DNA of 64,000 nucleotides from Nocardioides sp. NBC_00368 (GTDB lineage: Bacteria > Actinomycetota > Actinomycetes > Propionibacteriales > Nocardioidaceae): assembly GCF_036090055.1 (NCBI RefSeq), contig NZ_CP107970.1, forward strand, positions 2,916,501 through 2,980,500. Reading direction: 5' to 3'. The position numbers and the translations under genes are program-made. The first letter of the stretch is position 1, and each line of letters starts with the position of its first letter. The notes beneath the pieces were generated by a model. That model did not search any database. It was not told the DNA's origin and was given only the letters and a program-made list of their open reading frames with translations. This document shows, piece by piece, positions 47,300-57,253 of the stretch.

Positions 47300-49671
47300 C
47301 AGGGACGCAGCAGGCCGATGCAGGAGTAGGGCAGGTCGGAGACCCGCTCCAGCGGCACCTCACGCGCCTCGGCGAGCTTCCTGACCTGGCCCAGCTCGGC
47401 ATCACGCGCCGGGTCGACCAGGATCTTGGCGGGCTCGCCGTGCAGCAGCAGCCGGACGGTCTCGTCGACACCGGCTGCCTCGACCAGGCCGACGTCACCG
47501 TCCGCGAACCGCTCGGCGACGCCCTCGACCGCCTCCCAGCCCACCCAGGTGGGCGTGTGGTCACCACCGAGGTGAGCCTCGAGGTCGAGCATCACCTTGG
47601 TGCGTACGATCGGGAACCTGGCCGCAACGGTGTCGATGAACTTCTTGGACACGTCGGCCGAAGCCAGCTCGGCGTGGAACACCGCCCCGTGGAAGTCGTT
47701 GGGACCGACCCGGTCGTCGTCGACGACGGGGCGCGAGACGAGGCCCGAGACGGTGGCGTCGAGGCACGCCGACGGGATCAGGTAGTCCTCCCGGGTGCCG
47801 TAGACCGACACGCTCCGGCCCGGGTCGGCGAGAGCCGCGAGCTCCGGGGAGAACGGCGAGGAGAGATGGGCATCGAGCGTGGAGTTGGCCTTCTCCACCG
47901 ACGCCGCCAGCTCACGGGTGATCGCGCCGGTGCCGGTCCAGCCGTCCACGAACATCACCCGAGCGGGGTCGTGATGCGCGGCCAGATAGGCGAGCGCGGT
48001 CTGGTCGATGCCGCGCCCGCGCGTCAGCGAGATCGCGTAGTGGGGCAGGTCGAGGCCGTGCACACGCTGCGCCCAGCGTCGCATCAGCACACCGATCGGG
48101 GTGCCGGACGGGGCCAGCGAGACCAGCACGGCATCCTGCCCGCGCCGCGCCAGGACGTGCTCGGTGACCAGGCCGACGGCGTACGCCACGCGCTGCGCCG
48201 ACGCGCTCAGCGCCTCCTCGAAGAGCTCGAGATGGGCCTCCGCGCTCTTCTCGGCCGGCGGCTCCGCCTCCTCCGGGGAGAGGTCCTTGAGCAGCCAGGC
48301 GACGTCGTCTCGCTCGTAGGAGCCGAACGCGGGTCCGTGGAGCGGAACGGGCAGCTGCCGGGCCGGCTGGTCGTGGCGCGGCTCCGGGGTGAACGCCGGG
48401 ATGGTGACGACCACGACTCGGGGCGCTATCCGGGCGAGCTGGTCGACCAGGCCGCCCTCCGCGTGCAACTCGGGGGTGTCGGCGGGCTCGTCGACGACGA
48501 GGACGATCGCCTCGAACGCCCCCTCCCACAGGTTGTAGGCGAACCGCGGACCGTCACCGTCGGCGGGATCGTCGTGGGAGGGAAAGGTGATCGCGGTGCG
48601 GATCGCATAGCCCGGGTCGTCGACGTCGAGCACCGGCGAACGTGTGGTGGTCGAGTAGGTGATCTCGTGGCGCCGGCCCTCGGCCGCTCGCCGGTCGGCC
48701 AGCGCGGAGGCGATCCGCAGAGGTGCGTACATCAGCTCCTCGGTGCCCAGGACGTGCACCGGCCCGTCCGGGATACGGCCGGCGATGGCGGCGGCGGTCA
48801 CCGTGACCGCCGACTCGTAGGAGCCGGAGGCGTTGGTCGTGAAGCCGTGGCGGCCGCCCTCCGGGACGGCCCGCGGCCAGGTCGCGACGACCTGGACGAC
48901 CTCGCCGCGCGGCCGCTGGGTCGGCTCGACGCCGGCCAGCTGGCGGAGGTTCTCGACGGTGTCGATGAGCCGGTTGCCGTTGTCGGCGAGCTCCTCGGGC
49001 AGCTCGATCTCGCCGCTGGCGAGCGAGACGACGTCCACGGTGGCGCGCAGTCGCTTGATCGAGCGCTCCATCCGGCCACGGTCGGCCTCCGAGCGCAGGT
49101 CGACGAGCACGGCCACGACGTAGTGCTTGCGCGGGAACTGCTTGTGCAGCGCCCGGATGGTGCTGACGACGGTCTTGCCGGTGATGATCTCGTCGTCGAC
49201 CAGCACCAGCGTCTCGGCGCGAGCTAGGAAGGTCGGGTCGGCGGGGAGCAGCCGGTGGGCGGTCGCGTGCGAGTGCTCCTCGAAGAAGTCGGCGACGGAC
49301 TCGATGCCGTCGACGACCCGTCGGGTGGAGTGCAGGTAGGGCGCCCCGAGCGCATCGGCGACGAGGTGGCCGAGCGCGGTCGCGGTCTCGGCGTAGCCGA
49401 GCACCACCGCGTCACCCGTGACGGCGGCGCGAGCCTTGGCCCCCAGGCGCAGCCCGGCATCGGTCACCAGCCGCGGGTCGGTCGGGACGTGCTTGCCGAG
49501 GACGGAGGAGACGAGAAGCTGCGCCCGGCGGGGGTTGCGTCGCACCGCCAGGCCGACCAGATCGGTGATCATCATCCCGCTCGGCGCGTCGGTCGTCCGA
49601 AGACGCACACTCAGACGTTCGGCCACCCAGGTCCCCGACCAGCCGCTGGTTTCGTCTCTCACAGGTGACAT
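47299..49671 (-). CDS. Two-domain phosphoribosyltransferase of tellurium-response operons (PRTase_2-TRSP-StiP type)
   Basis: A 790-residue protein. The first PRTase has VLVDDEIITGKTVVSTIRALHKQ (PRPP loop, ~155-175), followed by a TRSP-like region. The second, StiP/PRTase_1-like unit has LVSLAPSGTPIGVLMRRW, YAISLTRGRGID and VMFVDGWTGTGAI (~569-581). In Ter operons these domains are usually separate genes, proposed to make a nucleoside-like metabolite in a metal or phage stress response. The ATG is very close to GGGGGAG; a GTG at 49662 (nine bases downstream) has better spacing. The coupled ribokinase and nearby TerD support the assignment. Confidence 0.85.
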   Translation of the reverse strand: MSPVRDETSGWSGTWVAERLSVRLRTTDAPSGMMITDLVGLAVRRNPRRAQLLVSSVLGKHVPTDPRLVTDAGLRLGAKARAAVTGDAVVLGYAETATALGHLVADALGAPYLHSTRRVVDGIESVADFFEEHSHATAHRLLPADPTFLARAETLVLVDDEIITGKTVVSTIRALHKQFPRKHYVVAVLVDLRSEADRGRMERSIKRLRATVDVVSLASGEIELPEELADNGNRLIDTVENLRQLAGVEPTQRPRGEVVQVVATWPRAVPEGGRHGFTTNASGSYESAVTVTAAAIAGRIPDGPVHVLGTEELMYAPLRIASALADRRAAEGRRHEITYSTTTRSPVLDVDDPGYAIRTAITFPSHDDPADGDGPRFAYNLWEGAFEAIVLVVDEPADTPELHAEGGLVDQLARIAPRVVVVTIPAFTPEPRHDQPARQLPVPLHGPAFGSYERDDVAWLLKDLSPEEAEPPAEKSAEAHLELFEEALSASAQRVAYAVGLVTEHVLARRGQDAVLVSLAPSGTPIGVLMRRWAQRVHGLDLPHYAISLTRGRGIDQTALAYLAAHHDPARVMFVDGWTGTGAITRELAASVEKANSTLDAHLSSPFSPELAALADPGRSVSVYGTREDYLIPSACLDATVSGLVSRPVVDDDRVGPNDFHGAVFHAELASADVSKKFIDTVAARFPIVRTKVMLDLEAHLGGDHTPTWVGWEAVEGVAERFADGDVGLVEAAGVDETVRLLLHGEPAKILVDPARDAELGQVRKLAEAREVPLERVSDLPYSCIGLLRP

Positions 49672-49820
49672 TCTCCCCCAATGTTTCGCACCTGACTCAA
49701 CCGCAGAGAGGGCGCCCCTGTCCACTGCGGATCTTGTCCGAGCGGCCCTCGTTCTCGGCCCGCCGTCCAGAATGAGAACGTGTTCTTGCCGGATGTGATG
49801 AAGAGCACTAGGTTCCGCCC

Positions 49821-51293
49821 ATGTCACCTCGCTCGGGAAGCTTCGGAATCGTTGCCGCCGCGGCGGCTGTGCTCGCGTTCGGGACCTCGCTGCTGAGCCC
49901 GGTAGGGCCCGCCGCCGCCGATCCCGGGAAGGAGACCCCGCAGCTCTCCCGCGAGGGACGCTGGCTGGTCGACCAGCACGGCCGGATCGTGCTCGTGCAC
50001 GGGCAGAACCTGGTCTGGAAGCACGACCCCTACGTCCCGCCCGACTCGCCCGAGGGCTTCACCGCGGCCGACGCGGAATGGCTGGCCGAGCACGGGTTCA
50101 ACGGCGCTCGGATCGGCACCCTGTGGGCGGGCGTGACCCCGGACGCTGCCGGGAAGGTCGACGAGGACTACCTCGACGACTGGCAGCGGGTGATCGACCT
50201 GCTCGCCGACGAGGGCATCTGGATGCAGTACGACTTCCACCAGGACATGTGGCACGAGACCTACGGCGGCGAGGGCGTGCCCGACTGGGCCGCGAAGCGG
50301 CCGGCGCCCTACAACCTGCACCCGCCGATCAAGCTCTCCTTCCCGGCGACCTACATCACCCCCGAGCTGGCCACCGTCTACGACAACTTCTGGGCCAACA
50401 AGGACGGCGTCCAGGACGGCTGGGCAGCCGCCTGGGGCGCGGTCGCGCAGCGGTGGGGCGACCAGCCCTACTCGATGGGCTACGACCTCATCAACGAGCC
50501 GTGGGCGGGCCGGGAGTGGCTCTCCTGCCCGATCACCGGGTGCGCGAGCTCCTACCGGGACGAGTTCCAGCCTGCGTACGAGAAGGCGACGGCGGCGATC
50601 CGGAAGTCCGATCCCGACGGGATCGTCTGGTACGAGTCGCAGCTGCTCGCCAACCAGGTCCCCAACTCCAGCTTCGGGCCGGCGAACGACGACCAGGTCG
50701 GCTACTCCTGGCACAGCTACTGCCCCTACGGCTACCTCGACTCCCAGGGCATCCCGATCGGGGTCAGCGGGTGCAAGGACTACGACGAGACCCACAACCT
50801 CAAGGCGCTCGAGCAGGCCGAGACGATGGGCGCGACCAACCTGATGTCGGAGTTCGGCGCGACCGACAACACCGAGCTCCTGGCCATCGACACCGCCTCG
50901 GCCGACGACCACTTCACCTCCTGGATGCACTGGGCCTACAAGCACTGGGACGACCCGACCACCGCCGACGGCCGCCAGGGCATGTTCACCGACGACGCCG
51001 ATCTGTCGACGGTGAAACAGGACAAGCTGCGTACGCTGGTCCGGACCTACCCGCAGGCCACGGCCGGCACCCCGGTCGACCTCTCCTTCGACCCCGGGAC
51101 CGGCGAGTTCAGCTACACCTACGAGCCGTCCGCGGAGATCGATGAGCCCACCGAGATCTTCGTCAGCCCGCTCCACTACCCCGACGGGCCCGACATCGCC
51201 GTCGAGGGCGGCCGGGTCGTCGGCCAGGCCGAGCACCACCGGATCCTGGTCGAGCCGGCCGGAACGGGGCCGGTGACCGTCACCATTGACTAG
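49821..51293 (+). CDS. Secreted glycoside hydrolase family 5, endoglycoceramidase-like
   Basis: A 490-residue enzyme with a signal peptide (GIVAAAAAVLAFGTSLLSPVGPAAADP), a GH5 (beta/alpha)8 barrel opening GRWLVDQHGRIVLVHGQNLVWK, the acid/base Glu-226 in YDLINEPW and the nucleophile Glu-344 in NLMSEFGATDN, and a C-terminal beta domain from ~405. This matches endoglycoceramidase II-related enzymes of Rhodococcus, which cut glycans off ceramides. Sterylglucoside or other glycolipid hydrolysis is an alternative. It sits between the phosphoribosyltransferase and TerD genes without obvious functional link. Confidence 0.92.
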   Translation: MSPRSGSFGIVAAAAAVLAFGTSLLSPVGPAAADPGKETPQLSREGRWLVDQHGRIVLVHGQNLVWKHDPYVPPDSPEGFTAADAEWLAEHGFNGARIGTLWAGVTPDAAGKVDEDYLDDWQRVIDLLADEGIWMQYDFHQDMWHETYGGEGVPDWAAKRPAPYNLHPPIKLSFPATYITPELATVYDNFWANKDGVQDGWAAAWGAVAQRWGDQPYSMGYDLINEPWAGREWLSCPITGCASSYRDEFQPAYEKATAAIRKSDPDGIVWYESQLLANQVPNSSFGPANDDQVGYSWHSYCPYGYLDSQGIPIGVSGCKDYDETHNLKALEQAETMGATNLMSEFGATDNTELLAIDTASADDHFTSWMHWAYKHWDDPTTADGRQGMFTDDADLSTVKQDKLRTLVRTYPQATAGTPVDLSFDPGTGEFSYTYEPSAEIDEPTEIFVSPLHYPDGPDIAVEGGRVVGQAEHHRILVEPAGTGPVTVTID

Positions 51294-51349
51294 GCTGGTG
51301 GTGTCCCGCCCGCTCCGGCCCGCGTCGGCCCAGCCATCGGAGGATCAGT

Positions 51350-51925
51350 TTGTCCGTCTCGCTCGCTCGGGGACAGTCGGTCTCGCTCACCACAGGTGAC
51401 GGCAGCAGCATGACGCACGTGCGGATCGCGCTCGGTTGGGACGCGGTCCGGCAGGGCCTCTTCGGTGGGTTCCGCGGTGCCGACGTCGACCTGGACGCCT
51501 CCGCGATCCTCTACGACGCGGCCGGTGGCCACCTCGACCAGGCCTGGTTCCGACAGCTGAAGTCCAGGAACGGCGCTGTGGTCCACTCCGGCGACAACCG
51601 CACCGGCGCCGGGGACGGGGACAACGAGTCGATCATCGTCCACCTCGACCGGTTGCCCGCCGAGGTCGCGCAGATCGTGTTCACGATCAACTCGTTCACC
51701 GGTCAGAGCTTCGCCCAGATCCAGAACGCCTTCTGCCGCCTCGTCGACGAGAAGACCCACACCGAGATCGCCCGCTTCGACCTGAGCCAGACCGGCCCGC
51801 ACACCGCGGAGATCATGGCCAAGGTCAGTCGCTACGACGGCGGCTGGATGATGACCGCGCTCGGCGAGATCGGCAACGGTCGTACGTTCCAGGATCTGCT
51901 GCCGTCGATCGCGCCGACGCTCTGA
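51350..51925 (+). CDS. terD: TerD-family calcium-binding stress protein
   Basis: A 191-residue TerD domain: MSVSLARGQSVSLTTG, VRIALGWDAV, GADVDLDASAILYD, VVHSGDNRTGAGDGDNESIIVHLDRLP, IVFTINSFTGQSFAQIQNAFCRLVD, and FDLSQTGPHTAEIMAKVSRYDGGWMMTALGE. The acidic loops (DVDLDAS, DNRTGAGDGDNE) are the calcium sites of the family. The start is a TTG with GGAGG, unusual but well supported. TerD proteins mark tellurite/phage/metal stress systems; the PRTase fusion 1.7 kb away is a usual companion. Confidence 0.95.
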   Translation: MSVSLARGQSVSLTTGDGSSMTHVRIALGWDAVRQGLFGGFRGADVDLDASAILYDAAGGHLDQAWFRQLKSRNGAVVHSGDNRTGAGDGDNESIIVHLDRLPAEVAQIVFTINSFTGQSFAQIQNAFCRLVDEKTHTEIARFDLSQTGPHTAEIMAKVSRYDGGWMMTALGEIGNGRTFQDLLPSIAPTL

Positions 51926-51949
51926 CGTCCGGCCGACGTCCGGCCGACG

Positions 51950-52777
51950 TCAGCCGAGGGAGCCGACCCCGACGACGGTGAGCCCGGCGCCGAGGACCGT
52001 GACGCCGAGCGCGGCCAGGATCGGGGTGACCTTGGCCGCGACCTGCAGATACGCCTGGGACTCCGCGACCCGGACGACGAGGTTGTTGCCGGCCAGCGCC
52101 AGCAGGCCGACACCGAACAGGATCGTCGCCATGCCCAGGCCGAAGGTGATCACCAGCAGCAGCGCGAACGCCGAGCGGCCGGCGAACAGGCCGGTCACCA
52201 GCACCAGGAACGCGCCCGGGGACGGGGTCAGGCCGCCGGAGATGCCGAGCAGGACGATGCCGGGGCGGCGCGGTGTCCTGAGCTTGTCGAAGGGTACGCC
52301 TCCGCGGTGACCGTGCTCGCCGGCATACCCGTGCGAGTGCCCGTGTGAATGCCCGTGCGAGTGCCCGTGGCCGGCTCCCGAGCGGGCGGCGCGCCAGTGC
52401 CGGCGCAGCAACCACAGCCCGGTGCCGACGACCAGCACCCCGGCGACGATCTGCAGCCCGGCGGTGAGGTTCTCCAGGCGTACGAGATCGGAGAGCGAGA
52501 AGAACGCCCAGGCCACCGCTATGACCAGCACCGAGAAGGTGTGCATCACCGCCACCGAGCCGCCGAGCCAGGCCGCGTCACGCACGCGGCCCTCGGCGCC
52601 GATCAGGTACGCAGCAGCCAAGGTCTTGCCGTGACCGGGGGCGATCGCGTGCGCGGCGCCGGCCGCGAAGGCGAGCACGAACGCGGCGGCGGCGATGCCG
52701 GGCTCGTCCAGGTAGCCCTGCACCCGCTCGACCAGCGCCGCCGCGCCGAGCCAGTCGCCCGTGAAGAAGTCGTTCAT
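51950..52777 (-). CDS. NicO/RcnA-family nickel-cobalt transporter
   Basis: A 275-residue membrane protein with six or seven helices. It carries the NicO motif FAAGAAHAIAPGHGKTLAAAYLIG and a second conserved GISGGLTPSPGAFLVLVTGL. A histidine-rich loop near residues 137-160, built of HGHS units, fits Ni/Co/Zn binding. RcnA-type members export Ni/Co and others import, so direction is not decided by sequence. It diverges from the metallophosphatase gene; the downstream HPFG membrane protein resembles known neighbours of such transporters. Confidence 0.9.
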   Translation of the reverse strand: MNDFFTGDWLGAAALVERVQGYLDEPGIAAAAFVLAFAAGAAHAIAPGHGKTLAAAYLIGAEGRVRDAAWLGGSVAVMHTFSVLVIAVAWAFFSLSDLVRLENLTAGLQIVAGVLVVGTGLWLLRRHWRAARSGAGHGHSHGHSHGHSHGYAGEHGHRGGVPFDKLRTPRRPGIVLLGISGGLTPSPGAFLVLVTGLFAGRSAFALLLVITFGLGMATILFGVGLLALAGNNLVVRVAESQAYLQVAAKVTPILAALGVTVLGAGLTVVGVGSLG

Positions 52778-52999
52778 GTCAGGCGCAAACGATGGCACAG
52801 GGATTCGCCGGTGGATACGGCTGCGGCAACCGTTTACCAAGTCGACAGCCGGGCGTCGACAGCGCCGCTCGGCCACGTTCACCCGATCTCAGGAGGCTGA
52901 CCGACTGGCCGGGCACGGGTGTCCGGCTGTTCGGCACCTCGGGCGATGCCGCACCCCCACCTGGCAACAGCAGCATGCCGCACGACCCGAAGGAGCATC

Positions 53000-55900
53000 G
53001 TGTTCTCCGTAACGAGTGCCAGCTTCGCCAGACCCGGACGGACGCGGCTCCTCGCCGTGGCCGCGGGCCTGGCCCTCGCCGGGGGCATCTTCGCCGCCCT
53101 CCCCGGCGATGCCGTCACACCAGCCAGTGCCGCGACCTACACGGCGGTCGGCGCACCGCTGACCGGGCCACCGCCGGCCGCGCTGGCAACCGTGGACGCC
53201 CCGACGGCCGACGTGCTCGACATCGACTTCGAGGGTGGCGCCCCGCACGAGCGCGCCCGCTCCCTGGAGCCGCGCACCTGGGGCGCGCCGACGTACGGCA
53301 CCGACGACTCCCTGGCCGAGACACCGACCGACATCATGACGGTCGACGGCACCGACGACGCGGTCTCCGTCGAGCACGACCCGTGGGCCGACCTGCAGCA
53401 GGGCTTCACCATCGAGTGCGTCTTCCGGGTCGAGACCACGTTACCGACCAGCAACGAGAAGGACCTCTGCTCCAACAAGGAGGCGGGCGGCTACTCGGTC
53501 TACGTGACCGGCTCCAACCTGGGCACGATGGCCCACATCGGCGGCGGCTACAAGTCGGTGCTGACCCCGATCACGGCCGACCGGTGGTATCACGTGCTCT
53601 CGGTCTGGGACGGCCAGACGCTGAGCCTCTACGTCAACGGCACCAAGGCCGGCTCGACCGCTGCCACCGGCGCCCTGCAGGCCCCGGCCGCCACCTCGCG
53701 CCGCTTCGTCGTCGGCGCCGACTCGGCGCCGACCGGCATCGGCCAGCCCGCTCCGCCGGCGTCCTTCGCCGGCGCCTCGCTCTTCGCCCGCGCGGTGACC
53801 GACGCCGAGGCCGCGGCTCTGGCCGGCGTCTACGACACCGCTCCCCCGGTGCCGGCGGCGGACGTCCTCGACGTCGACTTCGACGACGGCACGCCGACCG
53901 ACGACACCGGCCGCGCCGTGACGACGGTCGGCGAGCCGGTGATCTCCGACGACACCGCGCTGAAGGCCAAGGTCGCCTCGTTCGACGGCTCCAACGACGC
54001 GTACGCCTATGCGATGGGGTCCTCGGCATGGGACCTGATCGACGACCAGGTCTCCATCGAGTGCACCTTCAAGGACAACGGCACCTACCCCAACGGGACC
54101 GAGCACTCGATCTGCTCCGAGAAGGAGGGCGGCGGCTACTCGATCGTCGTCTACAGCGGGAAGCTGACCTTCGCGGTCCACGCGGGCGGCGCCTACCGCA
54201 ACGCGCAGGTCGAGATCGAGGCCGGCCGCTGGTACCACGCCGTCGGCACCTGGGACGGCGCGACCGCCCGGCTGTACGTCGACGGCAGGCTCGCCGCCTC
54301 GATCGCGGCGCCCGCCCCGCTGACCCGTCCCGGCGGCAACGCCCTCAACTCCTTCTACGTCGGCGCCGACTCGGTCAACCAGTTCTGGTCGCCCGTCACC
54401 GTACGCAACGCCCGGATCTTCACCGACGTGCTCACCGCGGACCAGGCCTATGCCCTCAACGTCGCCGCGCTCGGTGACGTCCGCGACGCCGGGGTGGTCG
54501 TCAACGGCACCACTCCCGCTGCCGGTGCGCACCTCACCACCCCGACGGAGTTCGCCGTCGACGTCACGAACCAGGGCAACGCCTCGGGCTGGACCTACAC
54601 GCTCGACGGCGACCCGATCCAGCCGGGTCAGGAGATCGGTGCCGGCCTCGCCGCAGGCGAGCACACCCTCGAGATCACCGCGAAGGACGTCTTCGGGCGA
54701 CCGGTCGCGCACACCTCGACCTTCACCTCCGACGCGATCCCGACCGGCGGCGGGACGGACACCGGTCAGGGCAAGGGGAAGGTGACGCTCTCCGCGATCG
54801 CCAACAGCCCCGACGGTTCCGACGTGACCACGACCTTCAAGGCGGCCTCCGCCTCGGTCGCGGACGGGGGCTTCCAGGGCGTCGTGCCGGTGCTCCCGAG
54901 CGCGCTCGAGTTCGACTACTCCTCGCCCGAGACGATCGCCGGAAAGCAGGCGCCCGACGGCAGGACCACCGACAGCGCCTCGAGCAAGCTGATCCCGTTC
55001 CAGCGCTACGACGTCACCGTCCCGGCCTCCGACTCGCGTCGCCACGTGGTCTGGACGGGCACGGCCGACCCGGCCCGATCGGTCTCGCTGCGGGTGTGGA
55101 ACACGGTCGAGAACCGCTGGGACGAGCTCGCCTCCGCCCGCGGAATCGCCGACGGCGACACCACGCTACGGGGCCGTACGCTGGCCGCGCACGTCGACGA
55201 CGGCACCGTGCACGTCCTGGTGACCGGCATCGACCCGTTCGCCGACGACCTCTCGCCGCGTGACGAGTCGGCCGCCGACGACAAGGACCACTTCGAGAAC
55301 CCGGACGACTACGACTTCTCCTTCGCCCACTTCACCGACACCCAGTACATCGCCGAGGGTGCGGCCGGAGGGACGTACGAGAACTTCAACGGGATCGAGG
55401 AGCCCTCCGACGTGCAGCTGGTCGAGGAGCAGGCGGTGTGGCAGCGCGCCTACCGCGCCGAGACCGAGTGGATCCGCGACAACGCCGACCAGCGCAAGAT
55501 CGCCTTCACCTCGCACACCGGTGACGTGACCGAGAACGACACCAAGGACCCGCTGGCCACCGGTGCCGACGGCAAGCTGCTCTACCCGGGGCTCGACGAG
55601 CAGATCACCCGCGAGTTCGAGTTCACCTCGGACGCGCAGGCGACCCTCGACGAGGCCGGCGTGGTCAACCAGGTCGTCGCCGGCAACCACGACAACCAGG
55701 GCGGCAAGGAGATCGGGCCGCAGTCGCGCTTTAGCCGCTACTTCAGCCCGTCGCGCTACTACGAGGCTGCGCAGGCGTGGCCCGAGGGTGCCTCCTACCA
55801 CGCCTGGGACGAGGTCACCGACGCCTCGGGCAACGTGGTCACGCCGGGCACGGACAACCAGAACAACTACGTGCTCTTCTCCGCGGGCGGGCTCGACTTC

Positions 55901-57253
55901 GTCGCGGTCGGTCTCTCCTACGGGGTCACCGAGGAGGAGGCGGCCTGGGCGAGCGAGATCTTCTCCCGCTTCCCCGACCGCAACGGCATCCTGAGCACCC
56001 ACGCCTACCTGGCGCCGTCCACGGCTCCCGACGGGCGCGGGGCGAAGTTCTCCACCGACGGCTCCCGGCTCTACGACCAGGTCGTGGAGGCCAACCCCAA
56101 CGTGTTCCTGGTCCTCGCCGGCCATGAGCACGGCGTCGGCACCAACCTCAAGCGCGGCATCGGCGCCACCGTCTCGCACAACGTGGTGGAGCTGCTGGCC
56201 GACTACCAGTTCTACAAGGTGACCGCCGGGGAGCTCTTCCCCGACTCGGTCGACGCCTCCGGCAACATCGACCTCAACGGTGACGGCACGGTGGACCACA
56301 AGGCGACCGACCTGCTGCAGTTCGGCGCCTCCTACCTCCGTCTGTTGCAGTTCGACACCGAGCGCTCGGAGATGTCGATCGACACCTACTCCCCGCACCT
56401 GGACGACTTCGGGGCGACGGAGTACGACGACCGCCACCGCTACAACGGCGCCGAGGACAACCTGACGCTCCCGGTGGACCTCTCCACCCGGCGTACGTCG
56501 TTCGCGACCGACGCGCTGACGGTGGTCACCCCCACCGACACCGTGATCGGCACGGACACGGCGCGTTCGGGCTGGCCGGCGACGGTGGAGTGGAGCGGGC
56601 TGACCGAGGGTGAGGTGTACGCGTGGACCTCGACCTCGCGCACCGGCCAGGCCGGTGAGACCCAGACCCTCGGCTCGATCGACCAGTTCGGCGGCGTCTT
56701 CCTGGCCACCGCGGCCGGCACCGACACCACACCGCCGGAGCTGAAGGTCCCGGCCTCGACGACGCTGCAGGTGGGCGCCGAGTTCGACCCGCTGGACGGG
56801 GTCAGCGCCACCGACAACACCGACGGTGACCTCACCTCGTCGATCCAGGTCACCGGGAGCGTCGACACGAACACGCCGGGCGCCTACCCGCTGACCTACA
56901 CGGTCACCGACACCAACGGCAACCAGGCCGTCGCCTCGCGCGCGGTCGTCGTGGAGGAGCCCGAGACGCCCGATCTGAAGCCGGTCACGCTCACTGCCAA
57001 GGACGTCACGGTCCGGTTCGGGCGGGACCTGACGCTGCGTACGTCGATCGCGCCGCGCAGCGCCACCGGCACGGTGCAGTTCCTCATCGGCGAGGACGTG
57101 CTGTGCGAGGCGCCGGCGCGTCGCGGGGCGGCCGAGTGCGAGGTGGACGTGCTCCCGCCGCCGGGACGCCACCAGGTGCAGGTGGTCTACCCAGGCGACG
57201 ACAAGCACGAGCCTGCCACCACGAGCCTCACGCTCACGGTGAAGCAGCGCTAG
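53000..57253 (+). CDS. Giant secreted LamG-metallophosphoesterase with Ig-like repeats
   Basis: A 1417-residue exported protein: signal peptide; two LamG/concanavalin-like domains (~67-277 and ~287-490); an Ig-like module (~493-580); a beta region; then a calcineurin-type metallophosphoesterase with HFTDTQY (~776), HTGDVTE, GNHDN (~895) and AGHEHG (~1039), giving the Asp/His/Asn metal ligands. A DUF5011-like domain (~1243-1320) and a Big_3-like Ig domain close it. The GTG has AAGGAG at ideal spacing. It lacks its own anchor, but its stop overlaps the next start (TAGTG). It may release phosphate from extracellular polymers or nucleotides. Confidence 0.92.
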   Translation: MFSVTSASFARPGRTRLLAVAAGLALAGGIFAALPGDAVTPASAATYTAVGAPLTGPPPAALATVDAPTADVLDIDFEGGAPHERARSLEPRTWGAPTYGTDDSLAETPTDIMTVDGTDDAVSVEHDPWADLQQGFTIECVFRVETTLPTSNEKDLCSNKEAGGYSVYVTGSNLGTMAHIGGGYKSVLTPITADRWYHVLSVWDGQTLSLYVNGTKAGSTAATGALQAPAATSRRFVVGADSAPTGIGQPAPPASFAGASLFARAVTDAEAAALAGVYDTAPPVPAADVLDVDFDDGTPTDDTGRAVTTVGEPVISDDTALKAKVASFDGSNDAYAYAMGSSAWDLIDDQVSIECTFKDNGTYPNGTEHSICSEKEGGGYSIVVYSGKLTFAVHAGGAYRNAQVEIEAGRWYHAVGTWDGATARLYVDGRLAASIAAPAPLTRPGGNALNSFYVGADSVNQFWSPVTVRNARIFTDVLTADQAYALNVAALGDVRDAGVVVNGTTPAAGAHLTTPTEFAVDVTNQGNASGWTYTLDGDPIQPGQEIGAGLAAGEHTLEITAKDVFGRPVAHTSTFTSDAIPTGGGTDTGQGKGKVTLSAIANSPDGSDVTTTFKAASASVADGGFQGVVPVLPSALEFDYSSPETIAGKQAPDGRTTDSASSKLIPFQRYDVTVPASDSRRHVVWTGTADPARSVSLRVWNTVENRWDELASARGIADGDTTLRGRTLAAHVDDGTVHVLVTGIDPFADDLSPRDESAADDKDHFENPDDYDFSFAHFTDTQYIAEGAAGGTYENFNGIEEPSDVQLVEEQAVWQRAYRAETEWIRDNADQRKIAFTSHTGDVTENDTKDPLATGADGKLLYPGLDEQITREFEFTSDAQATLDEAGVVNQVVAGNHDNQGGKEIGPQSRFSRYFSPSRYYEAAQAWPEGASYHAWDEVTDASGNVVTPGTDNQNNYVLFSAGGLDFVAVGLSYGVTEEEAAWASEIFSRFPDRNGILSTHAYLAPSTAPDGRGAKFSTDGSRLYDQVVEANPNVFLVLAGHEHGVGTNLKRGIGATVSHNVVELLADYQFYKVTAGELFPDSVDASGNIDLNGDGTVDHKATDLLQFGASYLRLLQFDTERSEMSIDTYSPHLDDFGATEYDDRHRYNGAEDNLTLPVDLSTRRTSFATDALTVVTPTDTVIGTDTARSGWPATVEWSGLTEGEVYAWTSTSRTGQAGETQTLGSIDQFGGVFLATAAGTDTTPPELKVPASTTLQVGAEFDPLDGVSATDNTDGDLTSSIQVTGSVDTNTPGAYPLTYTVTDTNGNQAVASRAVVVEEPETPDLKPVTLTAKDVTVRFGRDLTLRTSIAPRSATGTVQFLIGEDVLCEAPARRGAAECEVDVLPPPGRHQVQVVYPGDDKHEPATTSLTLTVKQR

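Noticed and set aside
47440..49227. A 595-codon plus-strand frame opposite the phosphoribosyltransferase
   Set aside because: The minus strand carries clear PRPP-loop motifs; this frame is their shadow.
51924..51955. Short direct repeat GACGTCCGGCC after terD
   Set aside because: Only two full copies of an 11-base GC-rich word; this is expected by chance in such DNA and no function is suggested.
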